The notes: a model not told the origin generated them from the letters alone. DNA of 64,000 nt from Rheinheimera sp. MM224 (GCF_947090785.1 NZ_OX352320.1:620001-684000); one strand, 5' to 3'; positions 1-9,598 are shown, counted from the stretch's first letter. Program-made: numbers and translations.

Positions 1-378
1 CTGCGCTGGTTTTTGTAACCACAACAACGTATCTGTCTGCAGAACTTCGGCCTCTGTGCTGCCCAGACTTTTCAAATGTTGTTTGAGTAAGTTCGCTGCT
101 TTGGCTTCTTTTTCCAGCAACAAGACAAAATTAGCATAACGCGATAAGGCTTCTAAGCCCAAACTACCACTACCTGCAAAACAGTCCAGTACAGTGCTGC
201 CTGCCACATCCTGCATCAGCCAGTTGAATAGCGTTTCTTTGACTCTGTCTGAAGTTGGTCTTAGTCCTGCGGCATCTAACACAGGCAAGCGCCGGCCTTT
301 CCATTTGCCACTAATCAGCCTGACAAAACCTGGCCCCTGATGTGCCGGAACTGTACTGCGGCCCTTTGCTGTTTTCAT
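1..378 (-). CDS. rsmD: 16S rRNA (guanine966-N2)-methyltransferase, 5' part
   Basis: This is the N-terminal 126 residues of RsmD, which methylates G966 of 16S rRNA in the 30S subunit using S-adenosylmethionine. The gene runs off the left window edge, so it has no stop here. After a short tail the reading frame shows the family stretch ISGKWKGRRLPV, then LRPTSDRVKETLFNWL, and the SAM-binding motif I region DCFAGSGSLGLEALSR around residues 68-83. The catalytic NPPY motif lies outside the window. It is divergent from ftsY with 84 bases between the starts, the same arrangement as in E. coli. The ATG at 376-378 is the natural start, since the frame upstream has no family sequence. Confidence 0.93.
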   Translation of the reverse strand, partial: MKTAKGRSTVPAHQGPGFVRLISGKWKGRRLPVLDAAGLRPTSDRVKETLFNWLMQDVAGSTVLDCFAGSGSLGLEALSRYANFVLLLEKEAKAANLLKQHLKSLGSTEAEVLQTDTLLWLQKPAQ

Positions 379-387
379 TGAGTATTT

Positions 388-415
388 TTGTCCTGCATCT
401 TAAAGATGGTACTAT
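388..415 (+). promoter_or_regulatory. Candidate sigma-70 promoter for ftsYEX
   Basis: TTGTCC at 388-393 and TACTAT at 410-415 are separated by 16 bases, in the 84-base gap between the divergent rsmD and ftsY starts. The match is moderate and no experiment is implied. Confidence 0.4.
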
Positions 416-462
416 ATGGGTCAATTTTACCTTAGTTTTCGGATCTTCAGGCAGCGACCTTT

Positions 463-1635
463 ATGACAAAGCAAAATAAACTCTTCTCCTGGCTTGGTTT
501 TGGTAAAAAAGCTGAGGCTGCAGCTGTTGAAACTACAACAGAGCAGCAAGTACAACCTGTGGAACAACAGACAGAAGTCGTTCCTGTAAAAGAAGTGTCA
601 GATGTGCCTATGCCTGATCCTGCGCCAGAGGTTGAAGCGACTCTGCCGGTTTCAACTCCAGCAGAGATTGTCACGGCTCCTGTCCCAGCTCTGCAACCTC
701 AGCCTGCCGAACGTCCTGGTTTTTTTGCCCGTTTAAAACAAGGTTTAACTAAAACCAGCCAGAATTTAGGCAATGGTTTAGCCAGCCTGTTTTTAGGTAA
801 AAAAATTGATGATGATTTATATGAAGAATTAGAAACCCAACTGTTGATGGCCGATGTCGGTGTAGATACCAGTCAGAAACTGATTAAACAACTGGTGCAA
901 CATGCGGATCGTAAACAGTTAAAAGATGCCGATGCCTTATTCGATAAGCTGCAACAGGAAATGGCATTGTTGTTGGATGAAGTTGAGCAACCTCTGCAAC
1001 TGAAAGGCGCTGATGGTCCGTTTGTCATTCTGATGGTGGGTGTTAATGGCGTAGGTAAAACCACCACTATTGGCAAAATGGCGCAGCAGTTTAAGCAACA
1101 AGGCAAATCAGTGATGTTAGCCGCTGGTGATACCTTCAGAGCTGCAGCTGTGGAGCAGTTGCAGGTTTGGGGGGAACGTAATGCGATTCCTGTGATAGCC
1201 CAGCACAGCGGTGCTGACAGCGCTTCGGTAATTTTTGATGCTTATCAGGCAGCCAAAGCCCGTGGTGTCGATGTATTGATAGCCGATACCGCCGGTCGTC
1301 TGCAAAACAAAGCGCATTTAATGGAAGAGCTGAAAAAGATTGTCCGGGTGATGAAAAAAATCGATGCCAATGCGCCACATGAAGTGATGCTGACACTGGA
1401 CGCTGGTACAGGACAAAATGCCTTAAGTCAGGCACGCTTATTTAAAGAAGCAGTGGATATTACCGGTATCAGCTTAACCAAGCTCGATGGCACGGCCAAA
1501 GGTGGTGTGATATTCGCAATCGCTGATCAGTTTAAATTACCTATCCGCTACATTGGTGTGGGTGAGGGGATAGATGACTTGCGGGTATTTGATAGTAAAG
1601 ATTTTATTAAGGCATTGTTTGCCAGGGATCTCTGA
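463..1635 (+). CDS. ftsY: Signal recognition particle receptor FtsY
   Basis: FtsY is the membrane-associated SRP receptor GTPase that hands ribosome-nascent chain complexes to the SecYEG translocon. Residues 1 to about 85 form an acidic, Glu/Pro/Val-rich A domain, as in enterobacterial FtsY. The NG domain follows, with GVNGVGKTT (P-loop, about residue 193), DTFRAAA (about 222), DTAGR (about 274) and TKLDG (about 339), and it ends with the GVGEGIDDL region. The length of 390 residues is shorter than the E. coli protein (497) because the A domain is short. It is the first gene of an ftsY-ftsE-ftsX operon; only 2 bases separate its stop from ftsE. Confidence 0.97.
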   Translation: MTKQNKLFSWLGFGKKAEAAAVETTTEQQVQPVEQQTEVVPVKEVSDVPMPDPAPEVEATLPVSTPAEIVTAPVPALQPQPAERPGFFARLKQGLTKTSQNLGNGLASLFLGKKIDDDLYEELETQLLMADVGVDTSQKLIKQLVQHADRKQLKDADALFDKLQQEMALLLDEVEQPLQLKGADGPFVILMVGVNGVGKTTTIGKMAQQFKQQGKSVMLAAGDTFRAAAVEQLQVWGERNAIPVIAQHSGADSASVIFDAYQAAKARGVDVLIADTAGRLQNKAHLMEELKKIVRVMKKIDANAPHEVMLTLDAGTGQNALSQARLFKEAVDITGISLTKLDGTAKGGVIFAIADQFKLPIRYIGVGEGIDDLRVFDSKDFIKALFARDL

Positions 1636-1637
1636 TT

Positions 1638-2321
1638 ATGTTGCGTTTTGAGCAAGTGACAAAAAGTTATAGCGGTGGTTTTGTAGCGCTCGACAGGGTT
1701 AGTTTTCATCTGGAAAAAGGCGAAATGGCCTTTTTAACAGGGCATTCAGGCGCGGGTAAAAGTACCTTATTAAAACTGATCAGCCTGATTGAGCGTCCAA
1801 GCACAGGGAAAGTGTTTATCAATGGTGTGGATTTAAGCCGGGTGAACAAAGGTCAGGTACCTTATGTACGCCGTGATATTGGTATGATTTTCCAGAACCA
1901 TAAGCTGTTGATGAACCATAGTGTGTTCGACAATGTGGCCTTGCCTTTAGTGATTGAAGGTTTCAGCGGCAAAGACATGACCAAGCGAGTGCATGCAGCT
2001 TTGGATAAAGTTGGGCTGCTGGATAAGGTGCGTTGCCTGCCTCACACTTTATCTGGTGGCGAACAACAACGGGTTGGTATAGCCCGAGCCGTGGTTAATC
2101 GCCCACCTTTATTGTTAGCAGATGAACCCACAGGGAATCTGGATCCTGATTTATCTAAAGACATTATGAACGTATTCGAAGCCTTTAATCAGGTCGGCGT
2201 GTCTGTGCTGATTGCCAGTCACGATTTAAGTTTATTAGCCCGGATGCGTTACCGCACCCTGACCTTAAAAAATGGTCGCATGATCAACGATGGCTTAACG
2301 TCCTATGGAGCCGACGAATGA
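1638..2321 (+). CDS. ftsE: Cell division ATP-binding protein FtsE
   Basis: FtsE is the ABC ATPase partner of FtsX. At the division septum FtsEX uses ATP to drive conformational activation of the murein hydrolase activator EnvC, whose gene is also in this window (6726-7889). Walker [10 protein letters not shown] is at residues 35-43, the signature LSGGEQQR near 138 and Walker B LLLADEPT near 160, followed by the H-loop SHD. The length of 227 residues is typical (222 in E. coli). The stop overlaps the ftsX start by 4 bases (ATGA), which suggests translational coupling. Confidence 0.97.
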   Translation: MLRFEQVTKSYSGGFVALDRVSFHLEKGEMAFLTGHSGAGKSTLLKLISLIERPSTGKVFINGVDLSRVNKGQVPYVRRDIGMIFQNHKLLMNHSVFDNVALPLVIEGFSGKDMTKRVHAALDKVGLLDKVRCLPHTLSGGEQQRVGIARAVVNRPPLLLADEPTGNLDPDLSKDIMNVFEAFNQVGVSVLIASHDLSLLARMRYRTLTLKNGRMINDGLTSYGADE

Positions 2322-3298
2322 GTATTTTATTTCAGGGCCGTGCGACAGGGGCTACCGCGGTGAAGCAAAGCTTGTGGAACAGATTTGTGATGTTTTGGGT
2401 GCATCATATTCGCCAGGCTCTGACCAGTTTAGGTGAAATATGGCTGACTCCGGCTTCGTCATTATTAACAGTGGCTGTGCTTGGCGTTAGTTTAACTTTG
2501 CCTGTCACTTTGCATTTAATGGTGAAAAACCTACAGCAGGTCAGTACCAGTGTGGATCAGGCTGCGCAAATCAGCTTGTTTTTAAAAGCGGACACCAATG
2601 AAACTCAAATTGCAGAACTCATAGCTTTGCTGCAAGCCAACCCTGAAGTGGCAGATGTGCAGTTTATTGATAAAAGTCAGGCTCTGGCTGAATTTACCGC
2701 CGAGTCTGGTTTTGGTGATGCGTTAAGTTACATCGAAGACAATCCGTTACCTCATGTGATGCTGGTCAGTCCAAAAAATACCTCCAGCGTAGCAGCTTCG
2801 GCTTTGCTGACGGCGCTACAGCAAGAGCGTTATGTTGAATTAGCGAAGCTGGATATCGGCTGGTTAGAGCGTCTGGATGCAATTGTTAGCTTAGTGCGTC
2901 AGGTGGCTATTGCTGTGGCTTTGCTGTTGATGGTCGCTGTGCTTCTGGTGGTGGGTAATACCATTCGATTGATGATCCTGAATAAAAAAGACGAAATTGA
3001 AGTCATGAAGCTGGTGGGAGCTACCAACAGTTATATCCAGCGGCCTTTTTTATATACGGGCATTTGGCTTGGTTTTTTTGGTGGCATCCTGACGTTTTTA
3101 ATCGAAGAAGTACTGCTGTGGTGGTTAAAGCAGGCGATCGCCAGTGTGACTCAGTTGTACGAAAGCAGCTTTACTTTACAGCCGCTTAGTCTTGCTGAAT
3201 TAGGTTACTTATTACTGGTTGCTGTCGCCCTGGGCTTTATTGGCTCATTTTTGGCCGTGCGTCGCAATATCAGCCAGATTGAGGCGACAGGCCTTTAA
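2318..3298 (+). CDS. ftsX: Cell division protein FtsX
   Basis: FtsX is the integral membrane subunit of the FtsEX complex, which recruits and activates EnvC in the periplasm. The protein has a cytoplasmic N-terminal tail, a first membrane segment near residues 45-65, a periplasmic domain with the family motif around VQFIDKSQALAEF, and three further membrane segments in the C-terminal half (around 190-215, 245-270 and 295-315). The length of 326 residues fits the family (352 in E. coli). It is the last gene of the ftsYEX operon. The usual next gene, rpoH, is displaced by an inserted minus-strand gene. Confidence 0.95.
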   Translation: MSILFQGRATGATAVKQSLWNRFVMFWVHHIRQALTSLGEIWLTPASSLLTVAVLGVSLTLPVTLHLMVKNLQQVSTSVDQAAQISLFLKADTNETQIAELIALLQANPEVADVQFIDKSQALAEFTAESGFGDALSYIEDNPLPHVMLVSPKNTSSVAASALLTALQQERYVELAKLDIGWLERLDAIVSLVRQVAIAVALLLMVAVLLVVGNTIRLMILNKKDEIEVMKLVGATNSYIQRPFLYTGIWLGFFGGILTFLIEEVLLWWLKQAIASVTQLYESSFTLQPLSLAELGYLLLVAVALGFIGSFLAVRRNISQIEATGL

Positions 3299-3317
3299 CT
3301 GAGTTGAGTAACGGGGG

Positions 3318-4538
3318 TTAATGCTGCTGCACCGTCAGCAATCGTTGCCCCCATTCCACCGCTTCAAAGTACACCAGATTTAAATCTACAGTCTCCGGTA
3401 CCATACGGGATGACAGTTCAGTTTGTTGTTGCCACAAGCCATGTTCAAAAGTCCGTTCAACCGTCAGATAATCGGCCAGTACCCCTTTATTTTCCAGCAG
3501 CGCTGCTTTTATTTCAGGTAATAAAGGCAATTGTGCCAATAGCTCTTCCAGCGGTTGCTCCAATAAAGCATCCACCAAAGAAAATAAACCTGTTAAAAAC
3601 GCCGCTGGTGGGTTTTCTGTATCACCGCGAATATTGGCCAGGCGATCACAGAATCGTGCGCGGATCAGCGACATCACTAGCAGCTCATCAGATTGACCTT
3701 CTGCCAGATTAGCCAGTGCCAGTAGCGAGATAAACTTTTTCAGCTCAGCTTCGCCCATATACACCATGGCATGTTTCAGCGAGCCAATACATTGCTTGCG
3801 GGCATAATGCACACTGTTAATAAAACGCAGCAGCTTGTACGACATATCCAAATCACGTTCTACTATGGCAGCCAAACCATCATAGTCCAACCGTACTTTG
3901 CTGGACTCGCTGATCAGAGCCAACAAATTCAGTTTGTTACTTCCCAGTTGTTTATGCTTCAGCATTTCCGGGCGGGCAAAAAAGTAACCCTGATATAAAT
4001 CAAACCCCAGCTGTTTCAGTTGTGCGTATTCATCTGCTGTTTCTACCTTTTCAGCCAACAGAGTGACCGGGTATTTAGCAATACGGCGCAAATATTTGCT
4101 GATTTGCAGAATGTTAAACATCTGCACATCCACTTTAATAATACTGACGTAAGGTAAAAACACGTCCCACTTGGCATCAAAATCATGATCGTCCAATGCC
4201 AGGCGATAGCCCATTTTATGCAGCTCTTTGCAGGCCGTTAGCAGTTCATCACTGATAGGCACAGTTTCGAGAATTTCGATTACCATACTGTTCGGATCAA
4301 TAGAAGTAGGGAAGTGGTGAATTAAAGTGTCAGCTGAAAAGTTAATAAAGGCTTGTTTGCCGCCAGTGATTTTTTCGACGCCAAGTAAAAGGTGATGTTG
4401 CGTAATGAGTTTAGAGGTCGCTTCATCGGCATCAATATTAGGGAAGCAGTTGTCTACGCCATCCCTGAATAACAGTTCATAGCCTGTTACGGCTTTTTGA
4501 CGATCAAAAATAGGCTGACGGGCGACATAACAGTACAT
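3318..4538 (-). CDS. EAL plus HDOD domain signalling protein (YuxH-like)
   Basis: This 406-residue cytoplasmic protein has an N-terminal EAL-type domain (about 1-190) and a C-terminal HDOD domain (about 200-390). The opening YVARQPIFDRQKAVTGYELLFRD is characteristic of the YuxH-like family. The EAL signature reads ELL, and later family motifs such as LALDDHDFD (normally DDFGTG) and a readable LAEKVET are altered. A catalytic c-di-GMP phosphodiesterase is therefore unlikely, and a regulatory or binding role is more plausible (inference). HDOD domains occur in bacterial signalling proteins and lack HD-GYP catalytic residues. It is transcribed against ftsX and divergently from rpoH, and appears to be a lineage-specific insertion between them. 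Confidence 0.85.
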   Translation of the reverse strand: MYCYVARQPIFDRQKAVTGYELLFRDGVDNCFPNIDADEATSKLITQHHLLLGVEKITGGKQAFINFSADTLIHHFPTSIDPNSMVIEILETVPISDELLTACKELHKMGYRLALDDHDFDAKWDVFLPYVSIIKVDVQMFNILQISKYLRRIAKYPVTLLAEKVETADEYAQLKQLGFDLYQGYFFARPEMLKHKQLGSNKLNLLALISESSKVRLDYDGLAAIVERDLDMSYKLLRFINSVHYARKQCIGSLKHAMVYMGEAELKKFISLLALANLAEGQSDELLVMSLIRARFCDRLANIRGDTENPPAAFLTGLFSLVDALLEQPLEELLAQLPLLPEIKAALLENKGVLADYLTVERTFEHGLWQQQTELSSRMVPETVDLNLVYFEAVEWGQRLLTVQQH

Positions 4539-4631
4539 AAAGTTGGCCTTGAGTGATTTTTGTTTTTTTCATTAGCACATATCGCAAGTTCTAAATTTAT
4601 CATATAAGAAAACTCAGCCTTTATATATGAA

Positions 4632-4661
4632 TTGATATTATTAAAAATTAGGGCTTATACA
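4632..4661 (+). promoter_or_regulatory. Candidate sigma-70 promoter for rpoH
   Basis: TTGATA at 4632-4637 and TATACA at 4656-4661 are spaced 18 bases apart (17 if TTATAC is taken as the -10). Transcription would start near 4668, placing the CIRCE element in the leader about 22 bases downstream of the start site. The surrounding sequence is AT-rich. Other promoters may exist, since rpoH usually has several. Confidence 0.45.
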
Positions 4662-4689
4662 ATTCGGGTCTTAAAACCAGAAAATTTTT

Positions 4690-4716
4690 TTAGCACTCTC
4701 CATCAAAGAGTGCTAA
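4690..4716 (+). promoter_or_regulatory. CIRCE element (HrcA operator) in rpoH leader
   Basis: TTAGCACTC at 4690-4698, a 9-base spacer and GAGTGCTAA at 4708-4716 form a perfect match to the CIRCE consensus TTAGCACTC-N9-GAGTGCTAA, the binding site of the heat-shock repressor HrcA. It lies 34 bases before the rpoH ATG and downstream of a candidate promoter, which is where CIRCE elements usually act. No hrcA gene is in the window. Confidence 0.88.
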
Positions 4717-4750
4717 GATTTGACCCAATCAAGCGATTAGGGGAAATTAC

Positions 4751-5605
4751 ATGACTCAGGCTTCACAAATGATGAATCTGACAGTGGCTGGAAGTGGCAG
4801 CCTAGAAGCTTACACTCATGCGGTAAGTACTATCCCAATGCTCACAGCAGAAGAAGAACGTTCTTTAGCTGAAAAATTACAGCAAGACGGTGATTTAGAA
4901 TCGGCTCGTGTGCTGATTATGTCTCACCTGCGCTTTGTGGTGCATATTGCCCGCAGCTACTCAGGTTATGGTTTGCCAATCAGCGACTTAATTCAGGAAG
5001 GTAATATAGGCCTGATGAAAGCAGTAAAACGTTTTGACCCTACAGTGGGTGTTCGTTTAGTGTCTTTTGCAGTGCATTGGATCAAAGCTGAAATTCACGA
5101 GTTTGTGCTGAAAAACTGGCGTATTGTCAAAGTGGCAACCACCAAAGCACAACGTAAGCTGTTCTTTAATCTGCGCAAAGCCAAAAAGCATTTAGGCTGG
5201 TTCAGTAAAGAAGAAGTGCAAAACGTAGCTGATTCGTTAGGTGTTCCTGTGCACGAAGTGCTGGAAATGGAATCCCGTATGAGCAATCACGATATGCCTT
5301 TTGATGCTTCGGATGATGAAGACGAAAGCAATTACACTGCGCCGGTATTTTATCTGCAGGATAAAGGCTCAGATTTAGCCAATCGTATTGAAGAAGACCA
5401 GTGGGATAATGCTTCAGTGGATCGTTTGCAGGCTGCTGTACGCACGCTGGACGACCGTAGCCAGGACATTATCCGTGCCCGTTGGTTAGATGATCAGAAA
5501 TTGACGTTGCAGGAATTGGCTGACCGTTATCAGGTGTCTGCTGAGCGTGTACGTCAGTTAGAGAAAAACGCGATGAAGAAACTGCAGGCTGCAATGGCTG
5601 CTTAA
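4751..5605 (+). CDS. rpoH: RNA polymerase heat-shock sigma factor RpoH (sigma-32)
   Basis: RpoH directs RNA polymerase to heat-shock promoters (chaperones, proteases). Region 2 is clear ([41 protein letters not shown]), followed by the RpoH box [10 protein letters not shown] near residue 134, which distinguishes sigma-32 from other group 3 sigmas. Region 4 ends with [28 protein letters not shown]. The length of 284 residues equals that of E. coli. The RBS AGGGGA at 4739-4744 fixes the ATG at 4751. A perfect CIRCE inverted repeat in its leader suggests HrcA control in addition to any translational temperature sensing. Confidence 0.97.
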   Translation: MTQASQMMNLTVAGSGSLEAYTHAVSTIPMLTAEEERSLAEKLQQDGDLESARVLIMSHLRFVVHIARSYSGYGLPISDLIQEGNIGLMKAVKRFDPTVGVRLVSFAVHWIKAEIHEFVLKNWRIVKVATTKAQRKLFFNLRKAKKHLGWFSKEEVQNVADSLGVPVHEVLEMESRMSNHDMPFDASDDEDESNYTAPVFYLQDKGSDLANRIEEDQWDNASVDRLQAAVRTLDDRSQDIIRARWLDDQKLTLQELADRYQVSAERVRQLEKNAMKKLQAAMAA

Positions 5606-5620
5606 CGCTTCTTCCTTGTT

Positions 5621-5650
5621 AAAAAGCCCTGACATTTCAGGGCTTTTTGC
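5621..5650 (+). terminator. Rho-independent terminator after rpoH
   Basis: AAAAAGCCCTG, a short loop and CAGGGCTTTTT form a strong stem followed by T-rich sequence 15 bases after the rpoH stop. The symmetrical A and T tracts could also serve the converging yibQ gene. Confidence 0.85.
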
Positions 5651-5672
5651 TTTTTATCTGCAGCATTGTTAG

Positions 5673-6722
5673 TTAAAAACTACTTCCTAACTGATAAAAG
5701 GGCAAAGACTTCACTGGTTTTTTAGCCGGCTCTGGCAAGTTCCAGGGTTTTTGCATGAATACCGGAGCTGGTGTAATCACGGCTAAAGTCAAAGGATTCA
5801 GCAGCTCTGGTATATCCCATTGCTGGCTATACATGGCAATAATAGCGGCGGGCTCTTCGATGGCAGGCATAAATACCGGTTCTGCAATCTCTGCTTTTAC
5901 TGGTGTATTCATTGGTGTGTTCTCCATGTCGTTAACATGTGCAAGCTGCACCGGATCCCGTTCAGGTAAAGATAAAGGTAGGTCCGCAGTTTGTGCTGCT
6001 GTCATCACCTGATAATCAGCAGGCAGCAATGCAGATAACTTCACTACTTCAATGCCTTGTGTTGCTAAATCGGCTAAATGCTTTTTCAGATAGGCGTAAG
6101 TTTCCGGATAAGGATGGCCAATAGCTATCGCATACTGATGTTGTTTGGCTAGCTTGATCATCAGCTTAAATTGCTTATCCAAGGCCGGGTAAGAGCGGTC
6201 GTTATCCAAAAACACCTGACGGGTCAGCAATGGCATCTGGTGTTTTTTTGCATAAACACCAGCCTGACTGCGGGCTGTGGTTTTACTGTCGAGGAAAAAT
6301 AACTGACGTTTGGCAATATACCCCAAAGTCCAGTCCATCACGTCGGCCTGTTCTGTGAAGTAACTGCCCATATGATTGTTGACGCCTATAGCGTAAGGCA
6401 CATCAGCAAAAGCGGCTTGTAATTTATGCTCAATTTGAGAGCGGCTCATGGTGATTTTTAACGCATTTTTACTTAAATCGGCACGACGTGCAGACTCCAT
6501 TGGCATATGCAAAATCACATCACGATGCTTCTGATAAGCAGCTTTAGCCACTGCGTTGCTGTGTGTTGTATGAGGGATCACGGCAAAGGTCAGATCATAA
6601 GGTAATTCCAGCAGCTTGTAGTCAATCTGATGGTAACCAATATCATCAATCACAATAGCCACTTTGGCGGCAACAGAGGGCAAACTGCAAAGCGCAAAAG
6701 CTAAGCTTAATAGATACTTCAT
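5673..6722 (-). CDS. yibQ: Divergent polysaccharide deacetylase family protein (YibQ-like)
   Basis: This is a secreted or periplasmic protein with a signal peptide (residues 1-19, MKYLLSLAFALCSLPSVAA) and the divergent polysaccharide deacetylase (DUF610) fold. Family markers include VAIVIDDIGYH (about 22-32), LTFAVIPHTTHS, VILHMPME, GVNNHMGS and IAIGHPYPET. The substrate is not established. After about residue 235 there is a Pro/Ala-rich C-terminal extension of roughly 110 residues, absent from the shorter E. coli YibQ (319 residues overall), of unknown role. It is the last gene of gpmI-envC-yibQ; only 3 bases separate it from envC. The conserved linkage to envC suggests a cell-wall-related job (inference). 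Confidence 0.87.
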   Translation of the reverse strand: MKYLLSLAFALCSLPSVAAKVAIVIDDIGYHQIDYKLLELPYDLTFAVIPHTTHSNAVAKAAYQKHRDVILHMPMESARRADLSKNALKITMSRSQIEHKLQAAFADVPYAIGVNNHMGSYFTEQADVMDWTLGYIAKRQLFFLDSKTTARSQAGVYAKKHQMPLLTRQVFLDNDRSYPALDKQFKLMIKLAKQHQYAIAIGHPYPETYAYLKKHLADLATQGIEVVKLSALLPADYQVMTAAQTADLPLSLPERDPVQLAHVNDMENTPMNTPVKAEIAEPVFMPAIEEPAAIIAMYSQQWDIPELLNPLTLAVITPAPVFMQKPWNLPEPAKKPVKSLPFYQLGSSF

Positions 6723-6725
6723 TTA

Positions 6726-7889
6726 CTAAGATCCTGCGCGTTTCTGTAACCAGGTAATAGGGTTAATTGCTGTGCCTTTTTGCCGGATCTCAAAATACAA
6801 TCCGGCCTGAGCCTGACCACCACTGGCTCCGACTAAAGCCACTGCTTCACTGGCATTAACTGCTTCACCTGGTTTTTTTAATAAGGTTTGGTTGTGGCCG
6901 TAGAGGCTCATCACACCATTGCCATGGTCCAATACGATCACCCAGCCATAACCTTTTAACCAGTCGGCATAAATAACCTGACCATCAGCCACTGCTTTTA
7001 CTTTTGAGCCTTCAGCTGCAGCTATTAATATGCCACGAGAGCTGACACCGGCCAGACGTTTTTCACCATAGCCCTGTAAAATATCGCCTTGCACAGGCCA
7101 GGGTAATTTGCCTTTGGTTTTCGGCAGATTGATACGTTTTTTTGCAGCAATAGCTGCAGCTTTTAATTTACCTAAGGTGTTCTGCAGGCTTTGTTCGTTT
7201 TGTTTCAGGTAGTCCAGTTGCTGTTCCTGATCCGTCAAAAAGCTCTTCATTTTTTTCACTGAAGCCAACTGACTGGTTTTTGCTTCTGTCAGCTCCTGCT
7301 GTTGTTCTTTCAGCTGTGCCTGTAATTCTTGCTGTTGTTGTGCTTTATCCTGCAACTCCTGCTCAACTTGTTTTAATGCTTCGGCAGTCTGTTCAATTTT
7401 TTTGATCTGCTGCATACGGGCTTGATTCAAATACTGATAATAAGTCAGTACCCGCTCCAGCTTATTGCTGTCTTGCTGGTTCAGCAGCATCTTGGTGTAA
7501 TCATGCTCGCCAGTAATAAAAGCGCCTTTGAGCTGCTGCGCCAGCAAGGACTTTTGCAGCTCAAAACTTTGCTGTAGTTGCTGCTGCTCTAATTCCAACT
7601 GCTGTTGTTGTTGCTGTACTTTGGCAAGTTCTTCATTACTTTGTCGAATTTGCCGTGCCAGCTTGGCCAGGGATTGATCAGCTGATTTCAATAAATCCTG
7701 AGCTTTGGTAAAAGCTTTTTGTTGTTGCTTCAGTTCTTTTTCGGTTTTCTGAATTTGACCTTTGAGTTGCGACAGCTCCTGCTGCACCTCTTTTTGATCC
7801 TGAGCTGCGACTGTTGTCGTGCCTAAACAGAGCAGCAGAGCTAAGCTCTGCTGCATCCTTACTCTATAGTTGACGAATCGTACTGGCAT
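6726..7889 (-). CDS. envC: Murein hydrolase activator EnvC (M23/LytM factor)
   Basis: EnvC is a periplasmic septal factor that activates the amidases AmiA and AmiB when engaged by FtsEX. The protein has an N-terminal signal sequence, a long Gln/Lys-rich coiled coil (about 35-245, with runs of Q) and a C-terminal LytM domain (about 270-385). The LytM metal ligands are not intact: the domain reads GVSSRGILI, VLDHGNGVMSLYGHN and LYFEIRQKG, consistent with an activator without its own peptidase activity. The open start at 7889 overlaps the gpmI stop by 1 base (TAATG). A second Met at residue 12 (7856) begins a cleaner signal peptide (MQQSLALLLC), so the true start is uncertain. Confidence 0.93.
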   Translation of the reverse strand: MPVRFVNYRVRMQQSLALLLCLGTTTVAAQDQKEVQQELSQLKGQIQKTEKELKQQQKAFTKAQDLLKSADQSLAKLARQIRQSNEELAKVQQQQQQLELEQQQLQQSFELQKSLLAQQLKGAFITGEHDYTKMLLNQQDSNKLERVLTYYQYLNQARMQQIKKIEQTAEALKQVEQELQDKAQQQQELQAQLKEQQQELTEAKTSQLASVKKMKSFLTDQEQQLDYLKQNEQSLQNTLGKLKAAAIAAKKRINLPKTKGKLPWPVQGDILQGYGEKRLAGVSSRGILIAAAEGSKVKAVADGQVIYADWLKGYGWVIVLDHGNGVMSLYGHNQTLLKKPGEAVNASEAVALVGASGGQAQAGLYFEIRQKGTAINPITWLQKRAGS

Positions 7890-9430
7890 TAATTTGTCTT
7901 CATCAGAATTTTACCTGTCATTTCAGCAGGGATAGGCATATCCATTAAGTGCAGCATAGTTGGAGCTATATCACTTAAAATACCACCTGGCGTCACTGCG
8001 GCATTTCGGCCAACATAAATCAGTGGCACAGGATCGCTGGTGTGGGCGGTGTGAGCCTGACCAGATTCCGGATCCATCATTTGCTCAGCGTTACCATGGT
8101 CGGCGGTAATTAAACATTCACCACCCACTTGCTGTAATGCTTCTACCACACGGCCAATACAGTGATCGACTGCTTCAACTGCCTTAATAGCCGCAGATAA
8201 AATACCTGTATGACCGACCATATCACCATTTGGATAATTGCAGATGATTACATCAAACTCGCCGCTATGAATGGCGCCCACCAGTTTGTTGGTCAGTTCG
8301 GTGGAATTCATTTCAGGCTGCAAATCGTAAGTGGCTACATTAGGGGATGGCACCAGAATACGTTGTTCACCATCAAATACGTCTTCACGGCCACCACTGA
8401 AAAAGAAGGTGACGTGGGCATATTTTTCAGTTTCTGAAATACGTAACTGAGTTTTCTGATGTTTGGCCAGCCATTCACCCAAAACGTTGTTCAGGCTTTC
8501 TGGTGGGTAAGCACAAGGTGCTTTAATATCAGCAGCGTATTCCGTCAACATCACAAAGCTTGCCAGTTGCGGCTGATACTCACGGGCAAAACCTGTGAAA
8601 TCGGCATCAATAAAAGCACGACTGAACTGGCGGGCACGGTCGGCACGGAAGTTCATAAAAATCAGACTGTCGCCTTGCTGCATTTTGATCACATCACCAG
8701 CAGCATTTTTAATGGCCGTGGCTTTGACAAATTCATCATTTTCATCACGACTGTAGGCAGCTTTTAGTGCATCCACTGCAGTAGTGGCTGTAAATAAAGC
8801 CTTGCCCTGAGTTAACAAGTCATAAGCCGCCTGCACACGATCCCAGCGTTTATCACGGTCCATCGCAAAATAACGGCCAATCACAGAAGCAACCTGACCC
8901 ACACCTATAGCTTTAAAGTGATCTTCTACTCGTTGCAATGAGGCTTCAGCACTGCGTGGTGGGGTATCGCGGCCGTCTAAAAAGGCATGCAGATAAATTT
9001 CAGTGGCGCCTTGTTGTTTAGCTAAATCAATCATCGCAATAATATGATCTTCGTGACTATGCACACCACCTGGCGATAACAAGCCCATCAGATGCACAGC
9101 TTTGCCATGGCGCACAGCAGCCTGTGTCGCTTCAACCAGCACTGGGTTGGTAAAGAAATCACCATCCTTAATTGCTTTGGTAATGCGGGTAAAATCCTGA
9201 TACACCACACGGCCTGAGCCTAAATTGACATGACCTACTTCAGAATTACCCATCTGACCATCTGGCAAGCCGACATCCAGACCAGAGCCTGAGATCAGCG
9301 TATGAGGATACTCTGCCCATAACTTGTCCATTACTGGCGTATTGGCTTGTAAAATGGCGTTGGACTCACGTTCTTCTCTGTATCCCCATCCATCCAATAT
9401 CAGTAAGACTAACGGCTTTTTCGGCTGCAT
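7889..9430 (-). CDS. gpmI: 2,3-bisphosphoglycerate-independent phosphoglycerate mutase
   Basis: GpmI interconverts 3- and 2-phosphoglycerate in glycolysis, using a phosphoserine intermediate and two manganese ions. The catalytic Ser is residue 63 in [16 protein letters not shown]. Metal-ligand motifs are visible: LILDGWG at the N-terminus, [23 protein letters not shown] and HTSDPVP near the C-terminus. The length of 513 residues is typical (514 in E. coli). It is the first gene of a minus-strand gpmI-envC-yibQ operon and is divergent from yibN with 168 bases between the starts. The same gene order exists in E. coli. Confidence 0.97.
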   Translation of the reverse strand: MQPKKPLVLLILDGWGYREERESNAILQANTPVMDKLWAEYPHTLISGSGLDVGLPDGQMGNSEVGHVNLGSGRVVYQDFTRITKAIKDGDFFTNPVLVEATQAAVRHGKAVHLMGLLSPGGVHSHEDHIIAMIDLAKQQGATEIYLHAFLDGRDTPPRSAEASLQRVEDHFKAIGVGQVASVIGRYFAMDRDKRWDRVQAAYDLLTQGKALFTATTAVDALKAAYSRDENDEFVKATAIKNAAGDVIKMQQGDSLIFMNFRADRARQFSRAFIDADFTGFAREYQPQLASFVMLTEYAADIKAPCAYPPESLNNVLGEWLAKHQKTQLRISETEKYAHVTFFFSGGREDVFDGEQRILVPSPNVATYDLQPEMNSTELTNKLVGAIHSGEFDVIICNYPNGDMVGHTGILSAAIKAVEAVDHCIGRVVEALQQVGGECLITADHGNAEQMMDPESGQAHTAHTSDPVPLIYVGRNAAVTPGGILSDIAPTMLHLMDMPIPAEMTGKILMKTN

Positions 9431-9598
9431 GTATTTAGCTCCGTATCTTGTTGCTTGATCATCGTTTTGATGGCCTATCTTACCTTGTTTTTCCTATGAA
9501 AACAGTGACGAAATAGTACGGATAGGGCTTCAATGCTGCATTCTTTTATCAAACTAGGTATACTCGGCCGCAAAGTTTTGCTCCTGAAATGAAACAGA

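Noticed and set aside
6726..7889. Gln-rich coiled coil of EnvC as a frameshifted or repeat-expanded region
   Set aside because: The frame is continuous and coiled-coil composition is normal for EnvC.
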